Source: Periplaneta americana
Lineage: Eukaryota; Arthropoda; Insecta; Blattodea; Blattidae
Length of the DNA stretch: 64,000 nucleotides
NCBI RefSeq assembly: GCF_040183065.1
Contig: NC_091121.1
Coordinates: forward strand, 66,315,787 to 66,379,786
Direction of reading: 5' to 3'
The notes beneath the pieces were generated by a model that worked only from the letters and a program-made list of their open reading frames with translations, made no database searches and was not told the DNA's origin. Numbering within the stretch: position 1 is the stretch's first letter; every line of letters starts with the position of its first letter. Position numbers and translations under genes: made by a program. Shown here piece by piece: positions 63,239 to 64,000 of this stretch.

Positions 63239-64000
63239 TATGAACATGAATAACATTTATGTTTCACTTCGTTTCAAAATTATTTTCATACATAATAATT
63301 TTGTGTTGTGAATTATTTCAAGTATTAGTAGGCTTACTTGTTATTTTCTTTATTTTACAATATGTAAATTCTTAACTGTTTTCTTAAGCTGCTGCCTGCA
63401 TTTCATTTGAATTTTATAGCAATGGAAAATATTTTGCTTCTTAAAATATATTCTGATTGTATTTATGATGTATAAACATACGTGCTTCTGCTCTTTTGGG
63501 CTGCAATGTCTAATGTAGTAACGATCTAATGAATTAAATAAATAAATTTGAATTGAACATAGGCCTAGTATGTTGACAAATATTAGGTGAGAAAATATTT
63601 ACATGCTGTATAAAAAACATTGAAAAATGAAACATTAGCTCCGAAATGCCAAAATATGTTACAAAACCAGTGTAAATCCGAAGGCGACATCATATAGGTA
63701 ATGTAACTGTAAAGGAAGACATATTGAAGAAAGCAATAAATGTATCTGAAATTTTAAAACATGTTATCATACACAAGGTGTAATCGATATGTACTAAAAG
63801 GAGGAAAGATAAAAGAAAGGATTAAACTTTCGAGTATATTATGTTTTCTTTATGTGTGTCGGTTGTGAAATGTAACATATATAAATTATTTGAATTGAAT
63901 TGAATTTAAAAAGGGAAGGGCTATGACAGCCCTAGTACTGCGACCTGAGAGATCTATTGCGCATCCCGTCATAATATCCTAACAGTCCAATAATTTCATG
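63239..64000. other. ANO8 intron 10 to the window edge, nothing recognised
   Basis: No ANO8 exon 11 (expected to begin near FQFVN) is visible. The last 120 bp, less AT-rich, may be the start of another repeat. Confidence 0.55.

Noticed and set aside
1..64000. CRISPR arrays, operons, phage or other prokaryotic systems
   Set aside because: The window is plainly animal: spliced genes with vertebrate orthologs and metazoan transposons. The repeats seen are microsatellites, a minisatellite or mobile elements, with no regular spacer structure.

Overview
The window is animal genomic DNA, most likely from an insect with a large, repeat-rich genome. It is AT-rich, has small exons separated by introns of up to 14.6 kb with GT-AG borders, and is littered with arthropod-type transposons: mariner, Tc1, pogo/Tigger, hAT, jockey/RTE-like LINEs and tRNA-headed SINEs. 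Several repeats remind me of cockroach or termite repeats, but that is recollection and not a search result.

Two protein-coding genes account for all the coding sequence I can defend. On the minus strand, 19887 down to 276, lie the first 12 coding exons of TMEM67 (meckelin, MKS3), a ciliary transition-zone membrane protein. They give 832 codons in unbroken phase, and the C-terminal exons lie beyond the left edge. On the plus strand, 20321 to 58836, lie the first 10 coding exons of anoctamin-8 (ANO8, TMEM16H). They give 452 codons in unbroken phase, from the N-terminus through the first membrane segments, and the rest lies beyond the right edge. The genes are divergent, with 433 bp between start codons. 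That gap contains a full match to the RFX X-box consensus, 15 bp upstream of the TMEM67 start codon, the expected control element for a cilium gene.

Everything else is intronic and mostly mobile DNA. TMEM67 introns hold a hAT element with intact 8-bp target duplications (3.0-4.5 kb), a deleted mariner (10.6-11.4 kb), a mariner-derived foldback (15.0-15.7 kb), a SINE with an 11-bp target duplication (16.3 kb), LINE fragments, and a GC-rich stretch with a 36-bp minisatellite (18.5-19.5 kb). ANO8 introns hold a Tc1 remnant (22.3-23.4 kb), a hAT carrying a SINE (29.2-30.6 kb), a CpG-decayed mariner (33.1-34.5 kb), an inverted pair of RNase H-bearing LINE ends (35.6-37.9 kb), a tandem dimer of tRNA-like units (42.2-42.9 kb), a Tigger nested in an element with terminal repeats of about 250 bp (45.0-47.7 kb), a tRNA-like foldback (59.0-59.3 kb), and a hAT MITE with perfect 8-bp duplications inside a LINE remnant (62.8-63.1 kb).

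I found no prokaryotic features, CRISPR array, rRNA or convincing functional tRNA. I see no new biochemical system. The most informative signals are the X-box in the shared TMEM67/ANO8 intergenic region and the foldback, dimer and nested transposon structures.
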